NCBI RefSeq assembly: GCF_003932895.1
Contig: NZ_RQYW01000006.1
Coordinates: 1 to 64,000 of the forward strand
Direction: 5' to 3'
From: Leptotrichia sp. OH3620_COT-345
GTDB taxonomy: Bacteria > Fusobacteriota > Fusobacteriia > Fusobacteriales > Leptotrichiaceae
DNA: 64,000 nt
The translations under genes and the position numbers were made by a program. The notes under the pieces were generated by a model, which saw nothing but the letters and a program-made list of their open reading frames with translations, made no database searches and was not told the DNA's origin. Positions 17,288 through 26,062 of the stretch are shown here, one piece after another; position 1 is the stretch's first letter; each line of letters begins with the position of its first letter.

Positions 17288-19561
17288 ATGTCGGATATTA
17301 TACTTAATATAAATTCAGAAAATTACAATTATATCATGATTGATAGTATTTATAGGAAACTGTTAAATAGGATAACAGATGTGGAATTTGATTTTAGAAA
17401 TGATGTAAAAGATGTAATTAATGTAATTGAGAGTATATTTTTAATAAATGTTAACGGAAATAATATAAAACTGGAAAGCAGATTTTTTTTACACCTTCTG
17501 GTTTTTGGTTATTTCATTGAACTTGAAAACAGTGAAAATGAAGGATTTTATAAAGTAATATTGAATAACTTTATTAAGGAAAATATGGAATCTTACGAAG
17601 AAAAATTACGAAAAATACGAAAAATAAGTGGAATGCATTTTGAAAATGAAAGCAGAAAAAAATTATACGATTTATTGAAAGATATTTATAAAGTCAGTGA
17701 GCAGATTTTTGTATTGATTGTTAGTGATGTTGGGAAAAATCAGAGAGATAAGATATTAAAACAAGTAATTCAAAAGTTTAACTCATCTAACAGAGAACTG
17801 GATAGTATAATTAAAGAAAAAGTTTCAATGGATATAAAGATAAGAAAATGTTATGACGAAATTGAAAGAATATTTGATACATTCAATATTACAGAAATTA
17901 AAGAATATAATACAGAGGAAATCAATATCGGAACGTATCTTTTAAGGATAATAAAAGACAGTATAAAAGCTATATATATTAATCTCATTATAGAAAGGGA
18001 GAATCCTGAGAACAGTTTAAAAATTTTTTTTAATTCCAATACGTGGTTTATTTATTTTTATAGCTTACTTATTACAAGGTATAAACAAGATAAATCTAAT
18101 CTTTTAAAGCTCAGTCAAAATATGGATTTTTTGAAATTTGGAGCAGATACATATACTGTAAATAAAGTTATGAGAGATTTTATAGAAAAAAATAATTTGA
18201 AAGAAATGAAAAAAGAACTGAATCCGGAAATTTTCTATTTTCTTTTAGCAACGGGGTGTGGCAATAAAAGTATATACAGTACTACTTCCATAGACGGAAG
18301 CTGTATATCCGAAGTAAATTTTGCGGATGAAAATGGAAATAAAGTGTTTGAAAAGAGTCTGAAAATATATAAATTGAATATCGATTTTGCAATACTTGAC
18401 TTTGTAAATATGCTTTTCATGAATGATAATAGAAATTTAAAAAGATATATAACAGAGTTTATAGAAAAATTTTATGCAGGGATAGAGCAATACAATGAAA
18501 TTGAAGAAATATCTGTAGAAGTGGAACAGGCTTTAAGTAATATTTTTAATAATCTTGAAAAAAGTATGACGGTAAAGTATAACGAAATAAAGAACTTATA
18601 CAGTATGAGTACAAAACGCCAGAAAATAAATATGATAAAAGAATTTATAAATATTCTTATACAGAAAGTAAATAAGGACCTTAACAGTAAAAAAAATATA
18701 CTGAGAAATTATAAAATAGCAGTTGAATATCTCGAAAAACATATGAAATGCGAAATTCAGATAAGTAGAGATAAAATTTCTAAAGATGATATATTTATAA
18801 CTCATAATCTTACAGATAATATAAGACTCGAAAATGAGAAAATAATGAAAAAAATAATGAAAACCGATTTCAGAACAATTGAAGAACTGATAAGCGGATA
18901 TTCGGCAGATATCGAGAAAATAAATGGAAAAAGGAATGAATCTGTGGAAATTCTCAAAGAAAAGCTCATAAAAAAGTATAAGAATAAAAGCAAAATGGCT
19001 GTAAAAGTCAGCATAGGAACAGACATAAATGAGCAGGACGATACAAATCTTATTATATATATGAAGATTTTCTTTCTTATAATTATTTACAATAAGATAA
19101 AAAATAGTGATTACTTTCTTAAATTAAACGGGAAATTAAAAAAAATATATTTAAGTGTTGTGACGGATGTAATATATATGTTGAATTTAAAAGATAATTT
19201 CTTAATACAGAATTTAACTTCTATAAAAGAATATGATTATCTCCGAGAATTTTCCGAAAAGACGGAAAGTTATTTTCTTTCACTACATTTAAATAATGAA
19301 GAAAATATAAAAAAAATCAATCGGGAAACAGTAAAGGAAGCCGAAGAACTTCTGGAAGTCTTCAGAGATGCTCTGATGGACAGTTATTTTTATTATGAGG
19401 AAAGTTGTAGCGAATTAAGGGGAAGTGAAAATATTTTCGGAGAAAAAGAACAATATTCGGCAACTTTCACTATGAAAAATAGAAATACATTTGATAAAGA
19501 TATGCAAAATACTGTGGATTGTTTGATTCGATCTTTTGATTTGAACAAAATATTTGTCTAA
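17288..19561 (+). CDS. Large uncharacterised helical protein of the T4SS operon
   Basis: The 757-aa protein is not recognised and is one of the largest products of the locus. It has no signal peptide. Long Lys/Glu/Asn/Ile-rich helical stretches run through residues 90-200 and 370-560 and could form coiled coils. Short ordered-looking segments include GCGNKSIYSTTSIDGSC around residue 320, with two cysteines. I placed the start at the ATG at 17288, with GAGGGAGAG 10-18 nt upstream, rather than a TTG at 17261 that overlaps the preceding gene. No nucleotide-binding or nuclease motif is visible. It could be a T4SS scaffold or a secreted substrate. Confidence 0.5.
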   Translation: MSDIILNINSENYNYIMIDSIYRKLLNRITDVEFDFRNDVKDVINVIESIFLINVNGNNIKLESRFFLHLLVFGYFIELENSENEGFYKVILNNFIKENMESYEEKLRKIRKISGMHFENESRKKLYDLLKDIYKVSEQIFVLIVSDVGKNQRDKILKQVIQKFNSSNRELDSIIKEKVSMDIKIRKCYDEIERIFDTFNITEIKEYNTEEINIGTYLLRIIKDSIKAIYINLIIERENPENSLKIFFNSNTWFIYFYSLLITRYKQDKSNLLKLSQNMDFLKFGADTYTVNKVMRDFIEKNNLKEMKKELNPEIFYFLLATGCGNKSIYSTTSIDGSCISEVNFADENGNKVFEKSLKIYKLNIDFAILDFVNMLFMNDNRNLKRYITEFIEKFYAGIEQYNEIEEISVEVEQALSNIFNNLEKSMTVKYNEIKNLYSMSTKRQKINMIKEFINILIQKVNKDLNSKKNILRNYKIAVEYLEKHMKCEIQISRDKISKDDIFITHNLTDNIRLENEKIMKKIMKTDFRTIEELISGYSADIEKINGKRNESVEILKEKLIKKYKNKSKMAVKVSIGTDINEQDDTNLIIYMKIFFLIIIYNKIKNSDYFLKLNGKLKKIYLSVVTDVIYMLNLKDNFLIQNLTSIKEYDYLREFSEKTESYFLSLHLNNEENIKKINRETVKEAEELLEVFRDALMDSYFYYEESCSELRGSENIFGEKEQYSATFTMKNRNTFDKDMQNTVDCLIRSFDLNKIFV

Positions 19562-19572
19562 GGAAGGAGATT

Positions 19573-19809
19573 GTGGTGAAACTCAATAAAAACGACTTGA
19601 TAAAGGAATATTCCGAAAAAGAGAAAATTCCCTTTTCAAAAAGTAAGAAACATTTTAACAACATTTTCAAATTGCTTTCGCAGGAAATAAAAAAGGGGAA
19701 TACTGTTATGATAAGTGGACTGGGGAAATTTATTACAGATGAAGAAGGAAAAAGGATTTTTAAACCTTCCATGATATTAAAAAATAAAAAAGAAGAAGAT
19801 TTGAGTTAA
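19573..19809 (+). CDS. HU/IHF-like DNA-binding protein, minimal form
   Basis: The 78-aa protein begins LNKNDLIKEYSEKEKIPFSK and continues with VMISGLGKFIT, matching the first half of HU/IHF proteins (N-K-x-D-L-I, then G-x-V-x-(I/L)-x-G-x-G-x-F). The long beta-arm with the R-NP-TG tip that inserts in the minor groove is reduced to KRIFKPSM, so DNA bending may be weakened or specialised. GTG at 19573 or 19576 follows AGGAAGGAGA. A dedicated HU-like protein inside a T4SS operon could shape oriT or a local promoter. That is inference; the family assignment is fairly firm. Confidence 0.65.
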   Translation: MVKLNKNDLIKEYSEKEKIPFSKSKKHFNNIFKLLSQEIKKGNTVMISGLGKFITDEEGKRIFKPSMILKNKKEEDLS

Positions 19810-19857
19810 TTTTAATTAATAATCTAATTAAAAGGAAAAAAGAAAGGAAAACATCAG

Positions 19858-20136
19858 ATGAAGAAAAAGCTTGAGCTATTTATTGAAAACAAGCATAGTG
19901 AGTTAAGAAAAGTAATGGATGATACGAGAATTTCCAATTTTCTTGAAAAAAATGAACTGGACGAAATTTATGATGATAGATTTCTTGATAATAAACCGCT
20001 TGTTATGAAGTTTCTCGAAATACTTCTTTGTATGTATTTTCAGCATAAAGGGGAGAAAGTTATTATGAAAATAAAGATTGAAAAGCTTGAAAAAGAAATC
20101 AGTGAATTAAGAAAGAAAAAACAAAGGGAAGGATAG
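19858..20136 (+). CDS. Small coiled-coil protein
   Basis: The 92-aa protein is not recognised. It is helical throughout, with a basic heptad-like tail (IKIEKLEKEISELRKKK) that probably forms a coiled coil, and it has no signal peptide. GAAAGGAAAACATCAG precedes the ATG. It lies between the HU-like gene and another unknown gene only four bases away, so it is part of the same operon. Confidence 0.45.
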   Translation: MKKKLELFIENKHSELRKVMDDTRISNFLEKNELDEIYDDRFLDNKPLVMKFLEILLCMYFQHKGEKVIMKIKIEKLEKEISELRKKKQREG

Positions 20137-20139
20137 AAA

Positions 20140-20871
20140 ATGACTCTGGTAGGAACAATTTTTTTCAATAAAGAGAAAATAAATTTTCTGTTCACAATGG
20201 GAGAATTTGGGAAGAAAAAGATTTATCTTGAATATAAAGGAAAAATGTATGATTTACGATATCTGACTAATACATTTAAAACTGAAAGTTTCTTTTTAGC
20301 TATAAAGACATATTATGACAATGGTACATTTGAAAAGCATGTTAAAAAAGTTTTAGATAGTCCGGAGTCGGAAAAACAAGTATTCAAATTTATTGACCTT
20401 GTTATAGAGATGCAGTTATCTGATAAAACAGAACACAATTCAATAATAACAAAAATAACGGAACTGGAAGTTGAGTTTGATGAAGAAGAAGCTAAATTTC
20501 TTATTATAGCAGTTACCGGAAATAAAATAGTACATAAAAATGAAAACAATATGAGCTTTTTTTATAAAAAAGTTAAAATAGAACTCGGTTATTACAGTTC
20601 GAATTTAAACAAAATTATAAATCTGATAGGCTCGTATATAGATATAAAAAAAGGATATCGGATAGTTGAGATATTTGAAATGAGTGATTTAAGATGTTTT
20701 ACTGAGAGAAAAGAAAAAACGTTGTCAAATTTTGAAGAAACAGGACTTTTTTCTTTAAAACATAACGGAATAATTGATAATACGGTTAAAGAAAAGTTAT
20801 ATGAAGAAATAGAAAGCAGGCTAAACGATATTGTAAGTTATGAAATGTTGAAAGAATTGGTAGAATATTAA
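20140..20871 (+). CDS. Uncharacterised 243-aa cytosolic protein
   Basis: The protein is not recognised. It starts with an antiparallel-strand-like region (TLVGTIFFNKEKINFLFTM, KKIYLEYKGKMYDLRYL) followed by mostly helical sequence. No signal peptide or membrane helix is visible. AAGGGAAGGATAG lies just upstream of the ATG and overlaps the end of the previous gene. The alternating hydrophobic strands at the N-terminus could be a small beta-barrel or SH3-like fold, but I cannot name a family. Confidence 0.45.
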   Translation: MTLVGTIFFNKEKINFLFTMGEFGKKKIYLEYKGKMYDLRYLTNTFKTESFFLAIKTYYDNGTFEKHVKKVLDSPESEKQVFKFIDLVIEMQLSDKTEHNSIITKITELEVEFDEEEAKFLIIAVTGNKIVHKNENNMSFFYKKVKIELGYYSSNLNKIINLIGSYIDIKKGYRIVEIFEMSDLRCFTERKEKTLSNFEETGLFSLKHNGIIDNTVKEKLYEEIESRLNDIVSYEMLKELVEY

Positions 20872-20888
20872 AAGGAGAAAGAGCATTT

Positions 20889-21692
20889 ATGAAAAATTTA
20901 AAATTGAGAATAATAATATTATTATATTTTGCGGTTTTGAATGTTTTTGGTAAAATACCGTTTTCAGTGAGGATTGAAAATCAGTCTTTTGAAACGGTTC
21001 ACAGACTTCCAGGTTTTAAAAATGAAGTGAGAGACGGTATAAATTCTTATACTGTAAAAGTTCTGAAAGCAGATGAGATAACGGAGGATTATTTTATTTT
21101 TGGAAAGGACGTAGTAATAAGAAGTGATTTGTATACTTATTCTACAACAAAATTTGAAAATGCAAATCTAAAAAATTATGAAGATGAAAACTCTATAAGA
21201 TTTAAGAATAATGTATATTTTAGGAAAGGTGCAGTAATAAATTTCAGAACAAATGTAGAAAAAAATCTTGGAGATTTTATAAATTTTGAAAGTATATCCC
21301 TTGAAGGTAGTGAATTGTTTATAGATATAGCGGATAATTCGGAGATCCCGAGATTTTTAAAAATACCTTTATTTGTAGTTCCTGAAAATGAAATAACTCT
21401 TAATGAATTTAATGTAAGGTTGATAAAGCCTCTTATAATAGGAGAAGCGGAGTATGTAATCAAAAGTGAAAGTACGGGAAAAGGGAAAATACTTTATTTT
21501 ATAGAACCGCTTTATAAAAACGAAGAAATTGCACAGAAATATGCACTTATGGAACGGAAATGCATTGATGTAAAACATGGTATTAAAAAACTGCCGGAAA
21601 CAGCTCTTATAAGGGAAAAAATAACTACATTTAAAGAAAAAGGAAAAAGATTTATATTTACAAGTAATATTATAGATTTATTTATCAAATAG
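20889..21692 (+). CDS. Secreted protein of unknown function
   Basis: The 267-aa protein starts with a clear signal peptide (KNLKLRIIILLYFAVLNVFG, cleavage near residue 21). The mature protein is strand-rich (FSVRIENQSF, NSYTVKVLKAD, KDVVIRSDLYTYS) and is likely periplasmic or outer-membrane associated. AAAGGAGAAAGAGCATTT precedes the ATG. It has no lipobox or recognised domain. It and the next secreted protein sit directly before VirB3, where VirB5- or VirB7-type pilus-tip and core accessory proteins are often encoded, so a periplasmic T4SS role is plausible. Confidence 0.5.
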   Translation: MKNLKLRIIILLYFAVLNVFGKIPFSVRIENQSFETVHRLPGFKNEVRDGINSYTVKVLKADEITEDYFIFGKDVVIRSDLYTYSTTKFENANLKNYEDENSIRFKNNVYFRKGAVINFRTNVEKNLGDFINFESISLEGSELFIDIADNSEIPRFLKIPLFVVPENEITLNEFNVRLIKPLIIGEAEYVIKSESTGKGKILYFIEPLYKNEEIAQKYALMERKCIDVKHGIKKLPETALIREKITTFKEKGKRFIFTSNIIDLFIK

Positions 21693-21701
21693 GAGAGGAA
21701 A

Positions 21702-22202
21702 ATGAGAAAAATTATATGGATTCCGATACTGATTATAGCAGTTTCAATTTATGGAAAAGTTAAAATTGGAAGTTCACATTTTATACAAAGAACATTTACA
21801 ACGGCAACTACTGAAAATGCTAAAAGTGTTCTTGACAAATATTTTTCCGATTTTGAATTTGGAAACAGAAAATACAGGCTTCTTTTGACTGATGATAATA
21901 GAACATATTATTATATTCAGGAAAAAATCGGACGATATAGTAACATAGGGGTTTTATTTATCCCAAAAGGGAAAAGGATAATTTGTCAGAAAGAAAAATT
22001 CTGGATTACTTCGGTTTTCTTTGATAGTAACGGACAAGTGAAAACTTTTGCGAGAAAAGAAGGAATATGTACTAAAAAATCAGCTGAAAGAGTTCTTACA
22101 TTACCGGGAAAAATGGATATGTCCGAAATAGAAAGTCTTAATATAAATTTTGCTGAAAAGGTGTTTATAGACAAGAAAAATGCCGAAAAAATATTCAAAT
22201 AA
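21702..22202 (+). CDS. Secreted protein of unknown function
   Basis: The 166-aa protein has an N-terminal signal peptide (RKIIWIPILIIAVSIYG, cleavage near residue 18). The mature domain is small, with two cysteines (IICQKEKFW and GICTKKS) that could form a disulphide in the periplasm. AGGAGAGGAAA precedes the ATG, and the gene starts 9 nt after the previous stop. I recognise no domain. Context suggests a T4SS-associated periplasmic component. Confidence 0.5.
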   Translation: MRKIIWIPILIIAVSIYGKVKIGSSHFIQRTFTTATTENAKSVLDKYFSDFEFGNRKYRLLLTDDNRTYYYIQEKIGRYSNIGVLFIPKGKRIICQKEKFWITSVFFDSNGQVKTFARKEGICTKKSAERVLTLPGKMDMSEIESLNINFAEKVFIDKKNAEKIFK

Positions 22203-22217
22203 AGGAGAGAAAAAGAA

Positions 22218-22460
22218 ATGAAAAAACGACCGATCTTTTCATCTCTTATGGATGAAATGGAAGTAATGGGAGTACCGTTGACTACATTTAAAATTATAAT
22301 GGGACTTACGGGTATGCTTTATCTGATTACTCGAAATTTTATGTGTTTTGTAATTGCATGGCTTCTGATGATAGCTTGCCGTCTTATATGTTTTTCAGAT
22401 ATGTACAAGATAGATTTACTGTTTAAGCATTTAAAGGAAGAAGACAAACTTGATGCATAA
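22218..22460 (+). CDS. virB3: VirB3/TrbD-like small inner-membrane protein
   Basis: The 80-aa protein contains VMGVPLTTFKIIMGL followed by a hydrophobic pair (about residues 24-56). A polar head, a G-V-P near the start of the membrane region and two closely spaced helices are the VirB3/TrbD pattern. VirB3 works with VirB4 at the inner membrane and is often encoded next to it; here it is about 9 kb away. AAAGGAGAGAAAAAGAA precedes the ATG. The assignment rests on size, topology and this short motif. Confidence 0.7.
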   Translation: MKKRPIFSSLMDEMEVMGVPLTTFKIIMGLTGMLYLITRNFMCFVIAWLLMIACRLICFSDMYKIDLLFKHLKEEDKLDA

Positions 22461-22621
22461 ATGTAAATGATATTTCATTGTAACGGATTTAGGGGTTAAA
22501 ATTTTTTAAATAAAATTCCTTTGAAGTATATATGGTTTAATTAAAATTAAAAAAATAAAGAAAAAATTATGAGAAATAAATATTGAGGAAATAATATATT
22601 AGGGAAAGAAGAACGGAAAAA

Positions 22622-23365
22622 ATGGTAAGGCGAATTATCCTGCCGGCATTAGCTGCTATATTTAGTATTAATGCAATGGCAGATGAATTTTTTCTTGGAG
22701 GACATTATAATTTTCAAAGAAAAACAGATGTTAATATTAATGGAACTAAGAAAATCAGTCAAGGGTTTAATCTCAGAGCTGAATGGCTGCCCTTTGAGAA
22801 AAATAACTTTAAAGTGGGAGCAGGTGTAGCATACGAATTTAATTTTAAACAGAAAAATGATAAGACAAAAGAAACTTTAGGGAATATTGCTTCAGTATAT
22901 GGAGGGGTCAAACCTGAATGGAAAATTAACAGTGAATGGAAAGTGTATAATAAATACAAGCTTGGACTGTCATTCAGTTCAGAAAAAAATTTTGAAAGAA
23001 TGGGGACATATGTTAAAAGTTCGGGGATTAAGTCAAGATTATATACGGGAATTGAAGCCGGGTTCGAGTGGAAAAACTTTTCGTTAGGTTTGATTTATGA
23101 TATAGATCATAACGGTGTGAAGTATGAAGGAAAAAGCTCCAGAGTTCATCAATTGGGAATAACGATAGGATATGTATTTGATAATGGAAAAACAGAGAAA
23201 TCGGAATTTATATCTATGCTTCCTGTAAAAACCGTATCAGGAGTTGAGAAAAAGGAAACTCCGCAATCAGTTTTAGATAAAGAAGAAAAAAATAAAGAAA
23301 TAAATAAAAAAACAGAAACGGACTATAGAAAATGGTTTAGTTTTGATGAAGAAATAAATAAATAG
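22622..23365 (+). CDS. Outer-membrane beta-barrel protein
   Basis: The 247-aa protein has a signal peptide ending INAMA-DEF (cleavage near residue 20). It then has repeated amphipathic strands with aromatic girdles (FFLGGHYNFQRK, NLRAEWLPF, FKVGAGVAYEFNF, YNKYKLGLSFS, FSLGLIYDID, HQLGITIGYVF), the pattern of an eight- to ten-stranded outer-membrane barrel. The last 50 residues are a charged Lys/Glu-rich tail, possibly periplasmic. Placed immediately before VirB9 and VirB10, it may help seat the outer-membrane core complex. No specific porin family is recognised. Confidence 0.65.
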   Translation: MVRRIILPALAAIFSINAMADEFFLGGHYNFQRKTDVNINGTKKISQGFNLRAEWLPFEKNNFKVGAGVAYEFNFKQKNDKTKETLGNIASVYGGVKPEWKINSEWKVYNKYKLGLSFSSEKNFERMGTYVKSSGIKSRLYTGIEAGFEWKNFSLGLIYDIDHNGVKYEGKSSRVHQLGITIGYVFDNGKTEKSEFISMLPVKTVSGVEKKETPQSVLDKEEKNKEINKKTETDYRKWFSFDEEINK

Positions 23366-23389
23366 TTCATATAATAAAAAGGAGAAAAA

Positions 23390-24208
23390 ATGATGAAAAA
23401 ATTTAAAAACATTTTAACAGGAATACTGATTATATTAGGGGTAGGATTTCATGGAAATGCAGTGGCTAAAAATAATTTTTTAAGTGATGAAGCAATATCA
23501 AAAATGCAAGTAAAAAAACTCATATCAGGAAAGCAGGATGCAATAAAGAGAGTTGCTACAACTTTTGATTTTTATACAGATAGTATTTATGATGTTTATG
23601 TGACACCTGATTTTGTAACAATGATTAAGTTTGAGCCTGAAGAGGATATAGTAGCAGTTATAGGAGGAGACAATACAAATTTTGAAATGGAGCAGGAATT
23701 TGGAGGAGCTGACAATTCAATTTATCTTTTTATAAGACCGACTGATTTGGATATAACGTCAAATGTAAATGTAATGACAAATAAAAGAATATATATGTTT
23801 AATCTTTATTCCACTCTTGAAATATTCAATCCTCTTGTAAAATTTAATTATCCCGTTGCAGGGAATACTATGAAAACGACAGTTATTACAAGAAATGACA
23901 GAAATATGTCATCTGTAGGCAAAAATTCTATAATGGTAGATTTGGAAAAGATAGATTCCAATTATTTAATATCAAATAAAAATCTTCCTTTTTCTCCTAC
24001 ACAGGTATTTACAGATGGAGTAAAAACTGTAATAATAATGCCTGAAAATATACAAGAAGCTCCTGTAATAATGGTTAAAGGTGTAGGAAGTAAGGAATTT
24101 GAAGTAGTAAACTTTGAATATGAATTTAATAAAATAATTGTACATAGAAAAATTACTGAAGCTGTTCTTAAATTAGGTAATAAACAACTGACTATAAAGC
24201 ATAGATAG
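23390..24208 (+). CDS. virB9: VirB9/TrbG-like T4SS core component
   Basis: The 272-aa protein has a signal peptide (about residues 1-27, ending NAVAKNN), then an N-terminal domain with strand segments (IYDVYVTPDFVTMIKFEPEE, IYLFIRPTDLDITSNVNVMT, RIYMFNLYS) characteristic of VirB9/TrbG. The C-terminal domain (about 185-272, with PTQVFTDGVKTVIIMPE and KQLTIKH) corresponds to the part of VirB9 that forms the outer-membrane ring with VirB10. It precedes virB10 by 16 nt with AAAAGGGGACA between, so the two are co-expressed. Confidence 0.85.
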   Translation: MMKKFKNILTGILIILGVGFHGNAVAKNNFLSDEAISKMQVKKLISGKQDAIKRVATTFDFYTDSIYDVYVTPDFVTMIKFEPEEDIVAVIGGDNTNFEMEQEFGGADNSIYLFIRPTDLDITSNVNVMTNKRIYMFNLYSTLEIFNPLVKFNYPVAGNTMKTTVITRNDRNMSSVGKNSIMVDLEKIDSNYLISNKNLPFSPTQVFTDGVKTVIIMPENIQEAPVIMVKGVGSKEFEVVNFEYEFNKIIVHRKITEAVLKLGNKQLTIKHR

Positions 24209-24224
24209 AAAAGGGGACAAAAAA

Positions 24225-25667
24225 ATGTATAATAATAGAAATGATGATTATAATATGGATATAATGGCTGATGATACGGATGAAATACAGTTTTTTGATG
24301 AAGATGAGGATATAGGTAATATATCCGATTTTGAAGAAGACGAAGAAAAAAATCAGAAAGGAAACTTTTCTTTCGACGGAAATGATAAAAGAAATAAGGA
24401 AAAGAAGCCCCTTGATAAGAAAAATCTTCTTGTAATTGTGATAGCGGCAGGAATGTTTCTTATACTGGGACTTCTTGCCATACCGGGAATGATAAAAAAA
24501 TCTGCAGAAAAAAAACAGACTGAAAGTGTACAGAACAAAAGTGAAGAGCAACCGGTATATACAGGAGAAACAGATTCTATTACTGCGAATGAAACAGGAA
24601 ATCTTGATGTAGGAGGACAGCAAACACAGGATGCGACAATAAATATAAACGAGCCGTGTGATACTGCTAATCCCGATAATCCGGCAAATATAAATAATCC
24701 TAACTGTGCCAATATAATCACGAGTCAGGGACAGAACCAGAATTTTCCTCCTGCAACGGTACAACAGCAACAAGCTCCTGCATATTCTTCAAGTCCATCA
24801 GTAATACAGGAAATTCCTGAACCGTATAAGCCTGAACCTTATCAGTCGAGAAATATACAGAAGCCGTCATCAGGTTCGTTAAATTCCTTTTCAGGAGGGA
24901 ATTCATCTTCAGGAGGAAATTTGTCGAATGGACGTTCAAATATACAAGCTTCCAATAACGGAAATACATTACAGGGTCAACAGGGAATACAGAATGAGAC
25001 AGGAGGCGGTCGGCAGCAGATAAGAGTAAGACCTAAGATACAGCCAAAAGCTGACGGAGTAAATACATTTTCACTACAACAGGGAAGTTATATACCTATT
25101 GCGATAACTACTCAGATGAATAGTGATAATCCATCATATTTTATGGCGATAGTGTCGGAAAATGTATATTCCAAAGATGGAAGGCATAAAATACTTATAC
25201 CTATGGGAAGTAAGCTGATAGGGAATTACATGGCTTTAAAGAATAATAATGATACGAGAATGTTTATGGTAGTGGATAAAATAATACTTCCTAATAATAG
25301 AATAATAGCATTTGATAATGCCAATATAATAGACCTTAAGGGTGAAATCGGAGCAAAAGGTCAGCTAAATACGAAGTTTCTCCAAAGATTGGGAAAAACT
25401 CTTCTTGCCGTTTCATTCAGTGTTGCAGACTTTATTCTTGATTACAGGAAAGCAAAAGCTTTGGCGAGAAATTCCGACAGGGTTACGAGAGCTACTTGGG
25501 AAGCTCTTGTAAATGATCCCGTCGATTCTGTAAGGGATACGATGGATGTTATAGATAAATCTTGGAATTCCGTAAAAAATCGTATAAAAATTCCTATTGG
25601 AACAAGGCTTAATGTTCTTACAGGAAATGAAATAGTTCTTGAAGAATATAGAAAACGAACTTACTAG
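24225..25667 (+). CDS. virB10: VirB10/TrbI-like T4SS channel scaffold
   Basis: The 480-aa protein has an acidic cytoplasmic head (1-60), a membrane helix at about 67-90, and a long Gln/Pro/Asn/Ser-rich linker (95-280) that spans the periplasm. The VirB10/TrbI beta-domain follows (about 285-480, including LQQGSYIPIAITTQMNS, ILIPMGSKLIGNY, RMFMVVDKIILPNNR and IPIGTRLNVLT). VirB10 connects inner and outer membranes and gates the channel. It is the last recognised T4SS gene, and a strong terminator lies 240 nt downstream. Confidence 0.9.
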   Translation: MYNNRNDDYNMDIMADDTDEIQFFDEDEDIGNISDFEEDEEKNQKGNFSFDGNDKRNKEKKPLDKKNLLVIVIAAGMFLILGLLAIPGMIKKSAEKKQTESVQNKSEEQPVYTGETDSITANETGNLDVGGQQTQDATININEPCDTANPDNPANINNPNCANIITSQGQNQNFPPATVQQQQAPAYSSSPSVIQEIPEPYKPEPYQSRNIQKPSSGSLNSFSGGNSSSGGNLSNGRSNIQASNNGNTLQGQQGIQNETGGGRQQIRVRPKIQPKADGVNTFSLQQGSYIPIAITTQMNSDNPSYFMAIVSENVYSKDGRHKILIPMGSKLIGNYMALKNNNDTRMFMVVDKIILPNNRIIAFDNANIIDLKGEIGAKGQLNTKFLQRLGKTLLAVSFSVADFILDYRKAKALARNSDRVTRATWEALVNDPVDSVRDTMDVIDKSWNSVKNRIKIPIGTRLNVLTGNEIVLEEYRKRTY

Positions 25668-25857
25668 TGAAAAATTCCGTTTGTATCAAGAGAAATTTCA
25701 GGATATGGAATTATGTGATTTTAAAATAAGTTAAAAAATCCATAATAAAGTTTATAATATTTTTTATCAATATTTACAGTGAGATAAGTTTAAAGTGAAC
25801 TGAAAATAATATGATAATTATTTCGTATAAAGTCAGGTGGACTTTAAAATGAGTTTC

Positions 25858-25878
25858 ACTGTATTGTTTTAATACAGT
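25858..25878 (+). terminator. Small hairpin downstream of virB10
   Basis: ACTGTATT and AATACAGT form a perfect 8-bp stem with a GTTTT loop, followed by TATTTTAAT. A weaker AAAGTC/GACTTT hairpin precedes it. These fill the gap 25668-25905 together with the larger terminator described next. Confidence 0.45.
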
Positions 25879-25905
25879 TATTTTAATAATATAAGATAAA
25901 ACATA

Positions 25906-25957
25906 CGACCTCTCAAAGTTAAATCTGAAAGGAAATAACTTAAGAGGTCGATTTTTA
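25906..25957 (+). terminator. Terminator closing the T4SS locus
   Basis: CGACCTCT at 25906-25913 pairs with AGAGGTCG at 25943-25950. The stem is extended inwards by an AAGTTA/TAACTT pairing, and ATTTTTATAT follows. This ends the virB9-virB10 transcript before the PTS regulator gene. Confidence 0.75.
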
Positions 25958-26012
25958 TATTGCTTAATAAGACACCAAAATTTTTTCAGAAAAATTTGAA
26001 AAGTTTTAAATC

Positions 26013-26040
26013 TTGCAAAACATAAAAATAGATATATTAT
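26013..26040 (+). promoter_or_regulatory. Possible promoter of the PTS regulator
   Basis: TTGCAA (26013-26018) and TATTAT (26035-26040) are separated by 16 bp and lie just upstream of the ATG at 26063, with GGGAGAGG as the ribosome site. It is an AT-rich area, so the match is only suggestive. Confidence 0.35.
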
Positions 26041-26062
26041 ATAAATATAGGGAGAGGTATAT

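Noticed and set aside
22887-23087. A plus-strand frame inside the outer-membrane barrel gene
   Set aside because: It is out of frame with a gene that has a signal peptide and consistent strand pattern; no independent start site.
24192-24773. A 193-codon minus-strand frame in the virB10 linker
   Set aside because: It reads as low-complexity Ile/Tyr/Arg repeats that mirror the Asp/Asn-rich linker of VirB10, with no start signal.
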